64,000 nucleotides of DNA from Rhodospirillaceae bacterium. Its GTDB lineage: Bacteria > Pseudomonadota > Gammaproteobacteria > Steroidobacterales > Rariloculaceae. Position 1 is the stretch's first letter. Every line of letters begins with the position of its first letter. The notes below the pieces were generated by a model. It searched no databases and had not been told where the DNA came from. It saw only the letters and a program-made list of their open reading frames with translations. Made by a program: the position numbers and the translations under genes. Shown in pieces: positions 36,399 through 45,995 of the stretch. The stretch covers positions 18,321-82,320 of the forward strand of contig PBDA01000023.1 of the NCBI GenBank assembly GCA_002718345.1, in the 5' to 3' direction.

Positions 36399-37955
36399 TT
36401 AATTTAGAGGCGGCACAGTTAATGGAGGTTTGCGATGTTTAGTATACTGCTCATAAGAATAAGCTAAACGAATTATCTCTCCGTCCTCATAAGGACGACC
36501 CATAAATGTTAATCCGACTGGCAGATTGTCAGTTGTAAATCCTGATGGCACTACAATCGCAGGAACATAAATGAGAAAAGTATTTAAATGCGGTGCGCCC
36601 TTCGTATTAACGTATGGAGGATTAACACCATCTTGAATAAATGTCGGTTGATGTTCGACAGCCTTATAAACAATAGCGCTTAAGTCATTATCAGCCATTA
36701 CTTTAAGCAAGTTATGCATTAACTGCTCACGCGCCAAAAGATAATCATAGTGAGTAGATGCATCCATTTCCCTTGAAAACCGGGCCTGAGCATATTGAGT
36801 AATTTCTCCGAACATTGGATCCGCAAGCATAGTTTCTAACGATGCAAAGGGTTGATTAGCACTTCGGCTGAAATATTCTCTGAACGATTCCTCTCCAGCA
36901 GTTGGATTAGAACTACGCTTATTAAGCAATTCTTTTAAATCAGGAATCACTATAGGGTCAATGATAACTGCTCCCGCTTCCCTTAGTTCTGTAACAGACC
37001 TTTGGAATACCACATCTACTTTCAAAAAATCCTCAGATAAAGGTTCAGAATTAACCCCTATTGATTCACGTAAGATTCCAATTCGTGCTCCACTTAAGCC
37101 TTCTGCATCTAGAAAACGCCGATAAGACCCTGAAAAATTCCCTATACCATGAGCTGTGAGAGGATCTTCTGGGTCATACCCAACCATCACATCTAAGAGT
37201 GTCACAAGATCCTCAACTGTACGAGCCATTGGACCTAGTTGACCAGCAAGCTGAGGCCACCCGGCAAAAACTCCAGCACGACTGATAAGTCCTGCGCTCG
37301 AACGCATTCCAACAATGCTATTCCAGGCAGATGGACGACGAATGGATGCAAAACCTTCTTGACCTACTGCTAACGTAGAAAAATTGGCTGCAACACTCGC
37401 TGCTGAACCACCCGAGGATCCTCCAGAAGTTCTCTGTAGTCCATAAGGATTCCGCGTTGAACCAAAAAGTGAACCATGCGTGTCCCCACCTGCAAGCTCA
37501 CCAAGAGTCACCTTTGCCAGAATAATTGCGCCAGCTGATTTTAATTTTTCAGTCACAAAAGCATCTCTATCTGGGAAATATCCTCTGAAAAGATCAGACC
37601 CTAAAGTGGTTGGCAGGCCCATTACATCCATCTGATCCTTAAGAACAACAGGAATACCGTGGAGAGGCCCTACAAATCCAGAAAGACGAAAAACCTCATC
37701 AATTTTATCTGCCTCTTCAAGTGCTCTATCATTCATGGAAAGGATGGCATTAATTTCTGGCCCTTGCTGATCATATGCCTCAATCCGGTCAAGGTAAGCT
37801 TGGACTAGTTCTCTCGCTGTGAGAGAACCTGAAGCATAAGCCGTATGTATCTCAGAAATAGTTGTTTCAATTATTTCAAATTGCGTTTGACTAAAAGCAA
37901 TTGCAGGCAAAAACAACAGGCTCAAAAAAAACAAGGTCCTCAAAACATGCTCCAA
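36399..37955 (-). CDS. Secreted amidase-signature hydrolase
   Basis: A 518-residue amidase of the AS family with a signal peptide (1-22). The Ser-cisSer-Lys triad is visible: Lys106 in GIPVVLKDQMD, the glycine-rich SGGSSGGSAAS (177-187), and the nucleophile Ser in GFASIRRPSAWN (about 204). That last motif reads GFAS where most amidases have TGGS, a variation near the oxyanion hole. A downstream GQLGPMARTVEDL and the final LPVGLTFMGRPYEDG fit the family. It hydrolyses an amide in the periplasm; substrate unknown. Confidence 0.88.
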   Translation of the reverse strand: MEHVLRTLFFLSLLFLPAIAFSQTQFEIIETTISEIHTAYASGSLTARELVQAYLDRIEAYDQQGPEINAILSMNDRALEEADKIDEVFRLSGFVGPLHGIPVVLKDQMDVMGLPTTLGSDLFRGYFPDRDAFVTEKLKSAGAIILAKVTLGELAGGDTHGSLFGSTRNPYGLQRTSGGSSGGSAASVAANFSTLAVGQEGFASIRRPSAWNSIVGMRSSAGLISRAGVFAGWPQLAGQLGPMARTVEDLVTLLDVMVGYDPEDPLTAHGIGNFSGSYRRFLDAEGLSGARIGILRESIGVNSEPLSEDFLKVDVVFQRSVTELREAGAVIIDPIVIPDLKELLNKRSSNPTAGEESFREYFSRSANQPFASLETMLADPMFGEITQYAQARFSREMDASTHYDYLLAREQLMHNLLKVMADNDLSAIVYKAVEHQPTFIQDGVNPPYVNTKGAPHLNTFLIYVPAIVVPSGFTTDNLPVGLTFMGRPYEDGEIIRLAYSYEQYTKHRKPPLTVPPLN

Positions 37956-38085
37956 TCCAATTTATGCGTAAAAGATAATTTACACTAGATTTTAACTGTT
38001 TTTACTCTGAACGGCTTTTTTAGGTTGACACAAATGAACCTCTAGTAGATCGTAAACAATTAGCCAATTTTTCGAAGGAAAATTC

Positions 38086-39099
38086 ATGTCTAGACGACAT
38101 TTTCTTAAAACTTCCGCCCTGCTGGGTGCAACTGGATTAGCGTTGCGGTTGGGGCCTGCAGACAGTCAAAATTCTCCCAACTCAAACACCGTCGGTGAGC
38201 CGATTCACATTCGCATGGGAGGGTATGGTCCACCAACAACCAGTTTTAGTCTTGGCCTAAAAATTATAGGTGACAGACTGGAAGAGCAGTTTGGAGACGA
38301 GGTTAACGTAAACTACATCTATAACGTTATGGAATTGGGGTATGCCGGCCAAGATCTAAGATGGCTAGTGGATTCTGGCGTGCTTACGGTTGGGTACATG
38401 AGCATCTCTGATACACCTGAGCTTGAACTTGCTGCTCTACCCTTTTTATTTCCTGACACTACTACTGCTCGCGCGACAATGGATGGTCCACTCGGACAAG
38501 CGGCAGCAAAAAGTCTTGAGTCAATTACCAATTACCGTGTTATTGGTTTTTTTGAAAACGGATTTAGACACATATCTAATAATGTTAGAGCTGTTAGAAC
38601 ATTAGAAGATCTGCGCGGACTAAAAATTCGTGTTCGAAGTACAGAACAGATATCAACCTTTGAATTACTAGGTGTTGATCCACAAGTAGTTGAATTATCA
38701 GCAGCGGTTAGAGAAATCGAGCGAGGCTCTCTGGATGGCCAAGAAAATCCTTTTGCTAATACGATTACTTACAATATCTACCCACATCAACGTTTCTACA
38801 CAGCAACCTTTCATTCCTACTTATCTCGTCCGATTTTTGTACATGCTCCATCTTTTGATGCCTGGCCATCAAACATTCAGGCTAGTGTGATGGAAGCAGC
38901 AACAGAAGCTGTTCATTTTCAGCGAGCATTGCATGATCAAGAAGAAGAAGAAGCTCAGACCATCATACGAGAAGCCGGTGGGGAAATACTAGAACTCTCA
39001 TCCACAGCCAGGGAGGAGTTTATAGCTGCAGTTGCACCGTTGTACGAGGAAGCCCAAACTCGATATTCACAAGAATTACTAGACATGGTGGGCTTATAG
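38086..39099 (+). CDS. dctP: Orphan TRAP-type substrate-binding protein with Tat-like leader
   Basis: A 337-residue DctP-type binding protein. The leader MSRRHFLKTSALLGATGLA has the twin arginines of a Tat signal and no lipobox. The DctP core LRGLKIRVRSTEQISTFELLG with the conserved Arg, and GSLDGQENPFANT with the selectivity Asn region, are clear. AAGGA precedes the start. No DctQ or DctM gene is adjacent, so it either serves a distant permease or one of the two TRAP permeases in this window. It ends 6 bp inside the convergent gene at 39094. Confidence 0.85.
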   Translation: MSRRHFLKTSALLGATGLALRLGPADSQNSPNSNTVGEPIHIRMGGYGPPTTSFSLGLKIIGDRLEEQFGDEVNVNYIYNVMELGYAGQDLRWLVDSGVLTVGYMSISDTPELELAALPFLFPDTTTARATMDGPLGQAAAKSLESITNYRVIGFFENGFRHISNNVRAVRTLEDLRGLKIRVRSTEQISTFELLGVDPQVVELSAAVREIERGSLDGQENPFANTITYNIYPHQRFYTATFHSYLSRPIFVHAPSFDAWPSNIQASVMEAATEAVHFQRALHDQEEEEAQTIIREAGGEILELSSTAREEFIAAVAPLYEEAQTRYSQELLDMVGL

Positions 39100-39756
39100 A
39101 TCAAACCTAGTCATAAGCTTGTCGTCTACCCAGACAGAAAAACGCTCCCAATAGCTGGGCAAACCCCCGCATGGATGCGTCACTTCTACCACTAGCCCGG
39201 TCTGACTCCTCCTCAGCGACATGGAATCTTCCTTGATACGAGTAATCAAACCTGTTTGTGTCCGGTAAATATAAAAAACACTTGTTGTATCAATATCATT
39301 AAAGGTTGATGACCCATAAGTAGCATCAATAAGGAAGTTAAAAGCTCCCATTGATTTTGAGAGCCTCCCTATATCAAAAAACGTATCTTTTTTGAGATCA
39401 TGAGCGAGAATAGGTCTAAAATTCTGCTCATTAGTTGATCGGTAACGGCCTTCAAATCTATCCAAACGATACTGTGAATCCAAGCCTAATGCGAGTGCCC
39501 AATACTTCCATTTTATAAATTCAGCATCAAGGCGCCATTGATCACCTATTACTTGAAATTGCTCTTCTACACAAAAATCCCCAGTCCGCAATTTAGCAAG
39601 ATAATGCTGATCATCAATCATGCTAAAACGCAGATCAGCTACTAATGACTCTGACGTCAAAGAGGAATAGGTATAAACCGACGCAGACAAAAGAGCTATA
39701 CATGAAATACCCAAAAGTAATATCACTACTATGGATGTGTTAATAAATCGTTTCAT
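39094..39756 (-). CDS. Membrane-anchored conserved hypothetical protein
   Basis: A 220-residue protein with an N-terminal hydrophobic anchor or uncleaved signal (about 7-30) and a periplasmic rest. Segments such as QVIGDQWRLDAEFIKWKYWALALGLDSQYRLDRFEGRY and DATYGSSTF recall a gammaproteobacterial family of similar size sometimes labelled cation/multidrug efflux pump without good support. A Cys in GDFCVEEQF and another in THPCGGLP may pair. I cannot assign a function. It overlaps the end of the convergent TRAP binding protein gene by six bases. Confidence 0.65.
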   Translation of the reverse strand: MKRFINTSIVVILLLGISCIALLSASVYTYSSLTSESLVADLRFSMIDDQHYLAKLRTGDFCVEEQFQVIGDQWRLDAEFIKWKYWALALGLDSQYRLDRFEGRYRSTNEQNFRPILAHDLKKDTFFDIGRLSKSMGAFNFLIDATYGSSTFNDIDTTSVFYIYRTQTGLITRIKEDSMSLRRSQTGLVVEVTHPCGGLPSYWERFSVWVDDKLMTRFDL

Positions 39757-39992
39757 TGAAACTCTAGGCTGTCACTTTGTTAGTCTGGTGTCCAGCATTA
39801 ATAGAATTTGCTACATGAGATATTGGAAGTTCTAATTTATGGAGCATAGAATGGGCCATAACAAGAATTAACACATTCCTTCAGTAAGTACACATAAATT
39901 CTTTAATTGAACTTGTATTACCAGAGAGTTTTAATTTAACTAAACAAAACTGATTGCTGATTGTGTTTATAAACCTTAAAAGGAGTCACTTA

Positions 39993-41624
39993 ATGTTGTG
40001 CTTAAGAAAATCTTTTATCAGCATAACCTGCATATTAGCTTTCATAGCTGGGTGCAGTAACTTAACTCAACCTCCGTTAACTGCAAGTGATGTAAGTCTG
40101 ACAAAAAACCCCAATCCTGCAGTGCCGCTTGCAGCAGTAATGAGAGTGACTACTGATGTGCCAACCAAACTAACTCTAAATGTTAGTCACGGAGAAGAAA
40201 GCTGGAGCGTCACGCCAAATGCAGATATAAAACTTAGTCACGAGGTACCAGTTTTAGGACTAAAATCCGATAGAGTCTATAGCATAGTAGCTGTACTTGA
40301 AGATATGGACGGGCGTACTGTTGAAACATCAGCCCAAGAATTTCAAACGCCTCCACTTCCTGACACATTTCCAACACCTGTAGTTACTGCTTTTGACACT
40401 TCTCGCATGGAACCAGGAGTTACGCTTTTCAATATTAATGGGCGTTGGGAGGCCAATGGAAATGCTACGCTTCAGAACCTCCCTGCTGTAGTTGTAGACG
40501 ACCAAGGCGAGTTCATCTGGTACTACATCCCTGACGGCCATCGCGTCCATGATGTGCGTAGACTAAATAATGGAAATTTTGCGTACACGGTCTTACCTGG
40601 TCATAACCAACTCATTGAGATAGATATGTTAGGTAACATCCAGAGAAGATTTCATATGACCGGCGTGGCAAATGAGCTAATTGAAGGAAGCATAGCCGTT
40701 GAAACGGACTCATTGCATCATGACTACGTTGAACTACCCAACGGAAATCTACTTTTAATGAGCTCAGAGTCCCGCGTTATTGAAGACTGGTTAAGCAGTG
40801 AAACTGATCCAGAGGCGCCACGTGCACCAGCGAACGTTATCGGTGATGTGATTGTAGAAGTTACTCAGAATGGAGAAATAGTAAACGAATGGAAGCTATT
40901 TGATATTTTGGATCCCTATCGCATTGGCTATAACTCAACTAGCGAGAATTTTTGGAGAAACCACTATGGAGAGGAGGCAAAAAGTAAAGACTGGACACAT
41001 GGTAATGCGATAATTTATGAAGAAAATGATAATTCATTTGTGATGTCTGTCCCGTACCAAGATGCTGTCATCAAGGTAAGCATGGACACTGGTGAACTTG
41101 TATGGATCCTTGGCAATCATGATAACTGGAAAGAACCATGGAGTGACAAGCTACTTAACCCTGTAGGAGACGTTGAGTGGTCCTACAAGCACCATGCAAT
41201 CACACACACTGAAAATGGAACTTATCTCCTTTTTGATAATGGTGCTGCGCGCTCAAGTCCATACGACGACAAGATGTCCTTAGCAGATAGTTATAGTCGA
41301 GCCGTTGAATATGTCGTCAATGAACAAGCTATGGAAGTCAGCCAACCTTGGGTCTATGGCCCTAATCAGGAGCAATTCTATGCGCGTTATTTAGGGGATG
41401 TCGACTGGCATGAAACAAGTAATACTGTTCTTATTAATGTGGGTGGAGCTGAAACGGACCTCGAAGGAGTAAACGTTGTACCTTCAGAAGCTAGACGCTG
41501 GGCACAAATCATGGAAGTAACTCACACTACTGAACCAGAAAAAATATGGGAACTGCGCTTACAAGAAAATGAAATGGGTTGGTCAATCTATCGTGCTGAG
41601 AGAATTGCAAGTCTCTATCCGTAA
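39993..41624 (+). CDS. Arylsulfotransferase-like lipoprotein
   Basis: A 543-residue secreted protein. The frame is open from a TTG at 39954, but ATG 39993 has AGGAG seven bases upstream and begins a lipoprotein signal ending in IAGC. An N-terminal beta-sandwich (VTTDVPTKLTLNV...) precedes a propeller with the arylsulfotransferase features LHHDYVELPNGNLLLMSSE, WTHGNAIIYEENDN and HHAITHTENGTYLLFDNGAAR. The Arg that follows the second His block in bacterial AssT (SxRHQ) seems to be Pro here (MSVPYQDA), so transfer of sulfate from phenolic donors is uncertain. The DUF6152 gene follows 38 bp downstream. Confidence 0.8.
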   Translation: MLCLRKSFISITCILAFIAGCSNLTQPPLTASDVSLTKNPNPAVPLAAVMRVTTDVPTKLTLNVSHGEESWSVTPNADIKLSHEVPVLGLKSDRVYSIVAVLEDMDGRTVETSAQEFQTPPLPDTFPTPVVTAFDTSRMEPGVTLFNINGRWEANGNATLQNLPAVVVDDQGEFIWYYIPDGHRVHDVRRLNNGNFAYTVLPGHNQLIEIDMLGNIQRRFHMTGVANELIEGSIAVETDSLHHDYVELPNGNLLLMSSESRVIEDWLSSETDPEAPRAPANVIGDVIVEVTQNGEIVNEWKLFDILDPYRIGYNSTSENFWRNHYGEEAKSKDWTHGNAIIYEENDNSFVMSVPYQDAVIKVSMDTGELVWILGNHDNWKEPWSDKLLNPVGDVEWSYKHHAITHTENGTYLLFDNGAARSSPYDDKMSLADSYSRAVEYVVNEQAMEVSQPWVYGPNQEQFYARYLGDVDWHETSNTVLINVGGAETDLEGVNVVPSEARRWAQIMEVTHTTEPEKIWELRLQENEMGWSIYRAERIASLYP

Positions 41625-41662
41625 CATTCATAACCGAGTCTGATTGAAAGGAAATACGAGCA

Positions 41663-42694
41663 ATGCACGCCAAAAAAATCATTGGAATTCTGGCATTAAT
41701 TATGTATCCCCTTTCAGGACTATCTCATCACAGTGTTGCTGCTAATTTTGATCAGACTATTACAGTGGAAATTGAAGGCACTATTACTGGAATTTATTGG
41801 CAAAATCCACATGTCCTATTTACCCTGACACCCACAGATGAAAACCGTGGGACAGAATGGAGCCTTGAAACCCATTCGCTAAGCATTATGAAAAGAATGG
41901 ATGTTTCAGAACCTTTTGTACAGATAGGTGATGAAATTAAAGCAGCAGGCTGGCCCGCAAGACAAGGTCAAGGTCTGTTTGTCAATAACATGTTACTTCC
42001 TGCGGGCAAAGAGTTTGTTTTTAGATTTGGTGCAGAACCAGCAGAATTACGCTGGTCTGATCAATTATGGGGAACAAATGAACGTTGGTTTGCTGAGTCT
42101 GGAGATTCCTCTGCCGAGGAAAGAGGAATCTTTCGTGTTTGGAGCACTACACTAGCTGGAGGAAAGGGTTTTTTTTGGCTACCTGAATACCCTCTGACAG
42201 AGGAAGCAATAGCTAGAAAGGACACCTTCAACGCACTTACAGATAACCCTTTACTTGATTGTGCACTAAAAGGAATGCCAACAATCATGAGCGCTCCTTA
42301 CCCAATTGAATTTATAGATAGAGGAAAAACCATTGAACTCAGAATAGAAGAATACGATCTGGTTAGAACAATCCATATGGATGGACAAACAATTACCAAT
42401 CCAGAACATTCCCTGCTTGGGTATTCGACAGGTAGGTGGGACAATCAAACACTGATTGTTGAGACTAATGCTTCTAATTGGGGATATTTTAGAGGCACGG
42501 GCGAATACCCGCTCAGTGAAGATAGTGAGTTTATAGAACGATTTTCGCCAACAGATAATGGCAGTAGACTTCAATACGAATTAACAGTAATTGATCCCAC
42601 AGTCTTTACAGAACCTCTTGTTTTAGTAAAAAGCTGGATATGGCTGCCAGATGTAACAATTGACCCCTATGATTGCATCTCTCAATACCCATAG
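41663..42694 (+). CDS. DUF6152-family secreted protein with long C-terminal module
   Basis: A 343-residue exported protein (signal about 1-20, then HHSVAANFDQ). Residues 20-115 match DUF6152: repeated short beta strands with VEIEGTITGIYWQNPHVLFTL and the GDEIKAAGWPARQG segment. The C-terminal 220 residues form a second module with NPLLDCALKGMPTIM, RIEEYDLVRTIHMDG and LLGYSTGRWDNQTLIVETN, a combination found widely in marine gammaproteobacteria with no known function. AAGGA precedes the start. It likely shares the transcript of the arylsulfotransferase-like gene. Confidence 0.8.
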   Translation: MHAKKIIGILALIMYPLSGLSHHSVAANFDQTITVEIEGTITGIYWQNPHVLFTLTPTDENRGTEWSLETHSLSIMKRMDVSEPFVQIGDEIKAAGWPARQGQGLFVNNMLLPAGKEFVFRFGAEPAELRWSDQLWGTNERWFAESGDSSAEERGIFRVWSTTLAGGKGFFWLPEYPLTEEAIARKDTFNALTDNPLLDCALKGMPTIMSAPYPIEFIDRGKTIELRIEEYDLVRTIHMDGQTITNPEHSLLGYSTGRWDNQTLIVETNASNWGYFRGTGEYPLSEDSEFIERFSPTDNGSRLQYELTVIDPTVFTEPLVLVKSWIWLPDVTIDPYDCISQYP

Positions 42695-42737
42695 CCTAAA
42701 TTTGTAACTTTTAACTCACCATATGAAGATTTGAATG

Positions 42738-43490
42738 CTAACGCGCAGTCCAACCTCCATCGATCTTTAAACTGGCACCAGTCATCAATGAAGAATCTGT
42801 TGAAGCTAGAAACATGACCGCAGAAACAACTTCCCTAAGCTGACCAATTCTACCCATAGGAATACAGTCCAGTGCCCATTGCTTGAACTCTTTGTCTTCA
42901 AACATTGGTTCTGTCATTGGCGTGTCAATAAAAGTAGGGGCAACACTATTTACTCGAATGCCCTGTGGAGCAAGTTCTACTCCCAGTGCTTTAGTAAGAC
43001 CTTCTACAGCATGCTTTGTCATGCAATATGCAGTTCGGTTCTGCGCTCCAATATGGCCCATTTGAGAAGACATGTTAATTATTGAGCCGCCTTTATTAGA
43101 TCTTGACATCACTTTCACAGCACTTTGTGCTGTAAGAAACAGCGCACGCACATTTAACGCAATCATCTCATCAAGTGTTTTCTCTTGAAGATCAACAAAT
43201 GGCTGTGGTGCGTTCATACCTGCATTATTAAAAAGAATGTCTAGGCAATTAAGCTTTTCTACCCTTTCTCTAAAAGAGTTTTTGCTGATGTCCTCTACCC
43301 AGATCTCTATGCCATTCCCTGATTTTTCCGCAAGCAACTTCAAGTCATTTTGACTTCTTGCCACTGCGATAACATGGGCACCTGCCTGGACCATCGCTTC
43401 TGCACATGCCGCACCAATTCCTCGGCTTGCTCCGGTTATTAAAGCAACACGACCAGATAGATTCCATGTTGTAGTTCTATTTTCATTCAT
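42738..43490 (-). CDS. Short-chain dehydrogenase/reductase, divergent from HisD-like gene
   Basis: A 250-residue classical [15 protein letters not shown] binds the cofactor, FNNAGMN is the NAG motif, the Ser lies in [10 protein letters not shown], and YCMTKHA holds the catalytic Tyr and Lys. The final [17 protein letters not shown] is typical. VARSQND after strand 2 suggests NADP(H). It shares a 92-bp divergent promoter region with the HisD/HpsN-like dehydrogenase at 43583, which suggests that the two oxidise the same polyol or hydroxyacid (inference). Confidence 0.88.
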   Translation of the reverse strand: MNENRTTTWNLSGRVALITGASRGIGAACAEAMVQAGAHVIAVARSQNDLKLLAEKSGNGIEIWVEDISKNSFRERVEKLNCLDILFNNAGMNAPQPFVDLQEKTLDEMIALNVRALFLTAQSAVKVMSRSNKGGSIINMSSQMGHIGAQNRTAYCMTKHAVEGLTKALGVELAPQGIRVNSVAPTFIDTPMTEPMFEDKEFKQWALDCIPMGRIGQLREVVSAVMFLASTDSSLMTGASLKIDGGWTAR

Positions 43491-43582
43491 TTGGTATCTC
43501 CTTCAATCAACATAGAAAACAGGATTGCAGTACAAGTCAACATTACCTAGCATGTGTTTGCCTCAGAACTTGGAGAACAAAC

Positions 43583-44860
43583 ATGGCGCGTTATCTTAAA
43601 AAGGGCAAGCCCCCTAATGAAATTGCCTTGGAAGATGCAAAAATTCGTCAAGCTGTAGAGAGCATCCTGCAAGAAATTGGTGCTAGAGGGGATAATGCTC
43701 TTAGAAATTTTTCTCAAAAATTTGACAAATGGTCCCCGAAATCATTTCGTCTGACTGAACAGGATATTGCCGCTTGTTACCAAGAACTACCAAAACAGGT
43801 TATTGAAGATATTAAATTTGCACAGACTCAGATCAGAAACTTTGCCCAAGCACAAAAAGATGCATTACTCAATGTAGAGATAGAAACCCTTCCAGGAGTA
43901 GTTCTTGGTCATAGGAATATTCCTGTTAACAGTGTTGGATGCTATGTCCCAGGCGGAAAATACCCTATGGTTGCATCAGCACATATGAGCGTTGTGACTG
44001 CCAAGGTTGCTGGTGTAAAGCGGATAATTGCAGCAGCACCACCTCATAAAGGTAAACCAAGCGCGGCTATTGTTACTGCCATGTCTCTTGCAGGTGCTAA
44101 TGAAATCTATTGTTTAGGTGGTGTACAGGCCGTTGCAGCCATGGCCCTTGGCACACAAACCATTGACTCAGTTGACATGATTGTTGGACCCGGAAATGCG
44201 TATGTCGCCGAAGCAAAAAGACAACTTTTTGGACGTGTAGGGATTGACCTTTTGGCTGGACCAACTGAAACCTTAATTATTGCCGATGAAAGCGTGGATG
44301 GAGAATTATGTGCTACTGACCTCTTAGGGCAAGCGGAACATGGTCCAACATCACCTGCTGTACTATTGACGGATTCCGAACAACTTGCCAAGGACACTTT
44401 AAAAGAGATTGACAAACAACTTGAAATACTTCCGACAGCAGAGATTGCTGGTGCTGCTTGGCGTGACTACGGCCAAGCGATAGTTTGTGATAGCTTGGAA
44501 GAAATGATCAAAATTGCTGATGAAATCGCCTCAGAACATGTACAGGTCATGACCAAGGACCCAGACTACTTTTTAAAAAATATGACTAATTATGGTGCAT
44601 TGTTTTTAGGACCCGAAACCAACGTTTCTTATGGTGATAAGGTGATTGGCACTAACCACACACTACCCACAAAAAAAGCTGCTCGCTACACAGGAGGTTT
44701 ATGGGTTGGCAAATTTATTAAAACCTGCACCTATCAAAAAATATCTGAAGAAGCTTCACTTCATATTGGCGAGTATTGCTCGCGGCTTTGCGACTTAGAA
44801 GGTTTCATGGGTCACAAGGAGCAAGCAGATATCAGAGTACGTAGATATGGAACCTCCTAA
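43583..44860 (+). CDS. Histidinol dehydrogenase-family alcohol dehydrogenase (HpsN-like)
   Basis: A 425-residue HisD-fold dehydrogenase. [51 protein letters not shown], the LGQAEHGP zinc-site His and [19 protein letters not shown] follow the family order. The end [17 protein letters not shown] is of the type I know from sulfopropanediol dehydrogenase HpsN rather than biosynthetic HisD, and no histidine gene is near. Oxidation of an alcohol to a carboxylate in two NAD-linked steps is likely; the substrate is undecided. GGAG stands before the ATG. Confidence 0.85.
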   Translation: MARYLKKGKPPNEIALEDAKIRQAVESILQEIGARGDNALRNFSQKFDKWSPKSFRLTEQDIAACYQELPKQVIEDIKFAQTQIRNFAQAQKDALLNVEIETLPGVVLGHRNIPVNSVGCYVPGGKYPMVASAHMSVVTAKVAGVKRIIAAAPPHKGKPSAAIVTAMSLAGANEIYCLGGVQAVAAMALGTQTIDSVDMIVGPGNAYVAEAKRQLFGRVGIDLLAGPTETLIIADESVDGELCATDLLGQAEHGPTSPAVLLTDSEQLAKDTLKEIDKQLEILPTAEIAGAAWRDYGQAIVCDSLEEMIKIADEIASEHVQVMTKDPDYFLKNMTNYGALFLGPETNVSYGDKVIGTNHTLPTKKAARYTGGLWVGKFIKTCTYQKISEEASLHIGEYCSRLCDLEGFMGHKEQADIRVRRYGTS

Positions 44861-44959
44861 ATAGCAATTTAAGAAAAAATTAACTCCTATTTCAAACGTG
44901 GGAGGTTAAAATCATCGGATACGGACATCCATTAATAAATCAAAAAGGGGAAAAATAAA

Positions 44960-45643
44960 ATGGGATTCTCACCTCGAGTAGTCATAATTACCTCAGCTCT
45001 TTTGGCTGGTTTCAGCCAGTTATCTCTTGCTCAAGATGAGAGCGCTGCGTACATGGTTACCTATATTGAAGTTGCGCCATCTGCTACGGAAGAGGTAGCT
45101 CAATTAATAACAGACTATGCACAGGCAGGTGCTACTGCTAATGGCAATATGCACTTCCAAGCTCTGCAACGAATTGGAAGATCAAGTCACTTTGCCCTAA
45201 TTGAAACATGGGCTGATGAGGCCGCCCGAGACGCATACGCTAATTCAATGACTGCCATTCAATTTAATGAGTCCCTAGAACCGCTTCTTTATAGCCCTGC
45301 CGATGCTCGACCTCATGGAGATCTTGCTACGGCAGCAGGAAGTAATGTGGGATCAAACGGTATTTTCGCTGTAACTCATGTGGATGTCACACCAAATAAC
45401 ACAGACATTGCTGTAGAACTTCTCAATACACTTGCCGATGCGAGCAGGGATGATGAAGGTAATGCTAGGTTTGATGTCCTTGTGCAGTTAAATCGTCGCA
45501 ACCATATGACTGTGGTAGAGGCTTGGGAAACGCCTGCTGATCAAGAAACTCATTATGGCGAAGATCACACCAAGGCATTTCGAACAAGTCTTTTCCCCTT
45601 AAGTGGCGCTCTGTACGACGAACGACTATACCGCTCACTCTAA
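44960..45643 (+). CDS. Exported protein with two tandem ABM domains
   Basis: A 227-residue protein with a signal peptide (about 1-24, SLA|Q). Residues 30-120 and 133-225 are two copies of the ABM alpha-beta fold: VTYIEVAPSATEEVAQLI with HFQALQRIGRSSHFALIETW, and VTHVDVTPNNTDIAVELL with RFDVLVQLNRRNHMTVVEAW. The fused pair mimics the dimer formed by single-domain ABM proteins. GGGG precedes the ATG. Location in the periplasm is unusual for a family known mainly from the cytoplasm. Function unknown. Confidence 0.8.
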   Translation: MGFSPRVVIITSALLAGFSQLSLAQDESAAYMVTYIEVAPSATEEVAQLITDYAQAGATANGNMHFQALQRIGRSSHFALIETWADEAARDAYANSMTAIQFNESLEPLLYSPADARPHGDLATAAGSNVGSNGIFAVTHVDVTPNNTDIAVELLNTLADASRDDEGNARFDVLVQLNRRNHMTVVEAWETPADQETHYGEDHTKAFRTSLFPLSGALYDERLYRSL

Positions 45644-45710
45644 AGCAGTAAGATCATTCGAAGCCTTAGAATTATTGGTATTTGGTAAATTTAATTCCGT
45701 TTTTAGGTAA

Positions 45711-45733
45711 TAATAACGATTATCATTATCATT
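45711..45733. promoter_or_regulatory. Fur box upstream of feoA
   Basis: TAATAACGATTATCATTATC followed by ATT closely matches the 19-bp Fur consensus made of inverted GATAAT hexamers (here ACGATTATCATTATC is almost exact). It ends 25 bases before the likely feoA start, where it would cover the promoter. Iron-dependent repression of feoA is therefore likely. Confidence 0.8.
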
Positions 45734-45758
45734 TGGGATTTTGAAGAGCAATTCCCAA

Positions 45759-45995
45759 GTGACTCTGGCAGAACTTAATAGGGGCGATAACGCTCAGATT
45801 GTTGCCATTGATAGCAAAGAACCTAGCGTCCAACGACTTATGGTCATGGGTTTAGTAGAAGGTACTGAAGTTGAATGCTTGGGCCGGTCCCTAGGTGGAA
45901 ACCCCATAGAGCTTCTGATTCATGGAACCGCGTTGTCATTGCGTAAAACCGAAGCTAAACACTTCATGGTTACCTACAAGAACCAAAAAGAATAA
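45759..45995 (+). CDS. feoA: Ferrous iron transport protein FeoA
   Basis: A 78-residue SH3-like FeoA. TLAELNRGDNAQIVAID, a central GLVEGTEVECLGRSLGGNPIELLIHG and a terminal LRKTEAKHFMV fit the family in order and length. The start is placed at GTG 45759, giving the standard MTLAEL beginning; the frame also allows a TTG at 45741, which would leave no leader after the Fur box. FeoA normally supports the FeoB GTPase permease, but here feoB directly downstream is reduced to a stump, so this FeoA is a leftover or serves an FeoB encoded elsewhere. Confidence 0.88.
   Translation: MTLAELNRGDNAQIVAIDSKEPSVQRLMVMGLVEGTEVECLGRSLGGNPIELLIHGTALSLRKTEAKHFMVTYKNQKE

Noticed and set aside
43583..44860. Biosynthetic histidinol dehydrogenase hisD
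   Set aside because: No his operon context and a C terminus of the HpsN type; kept as HisD-family only.
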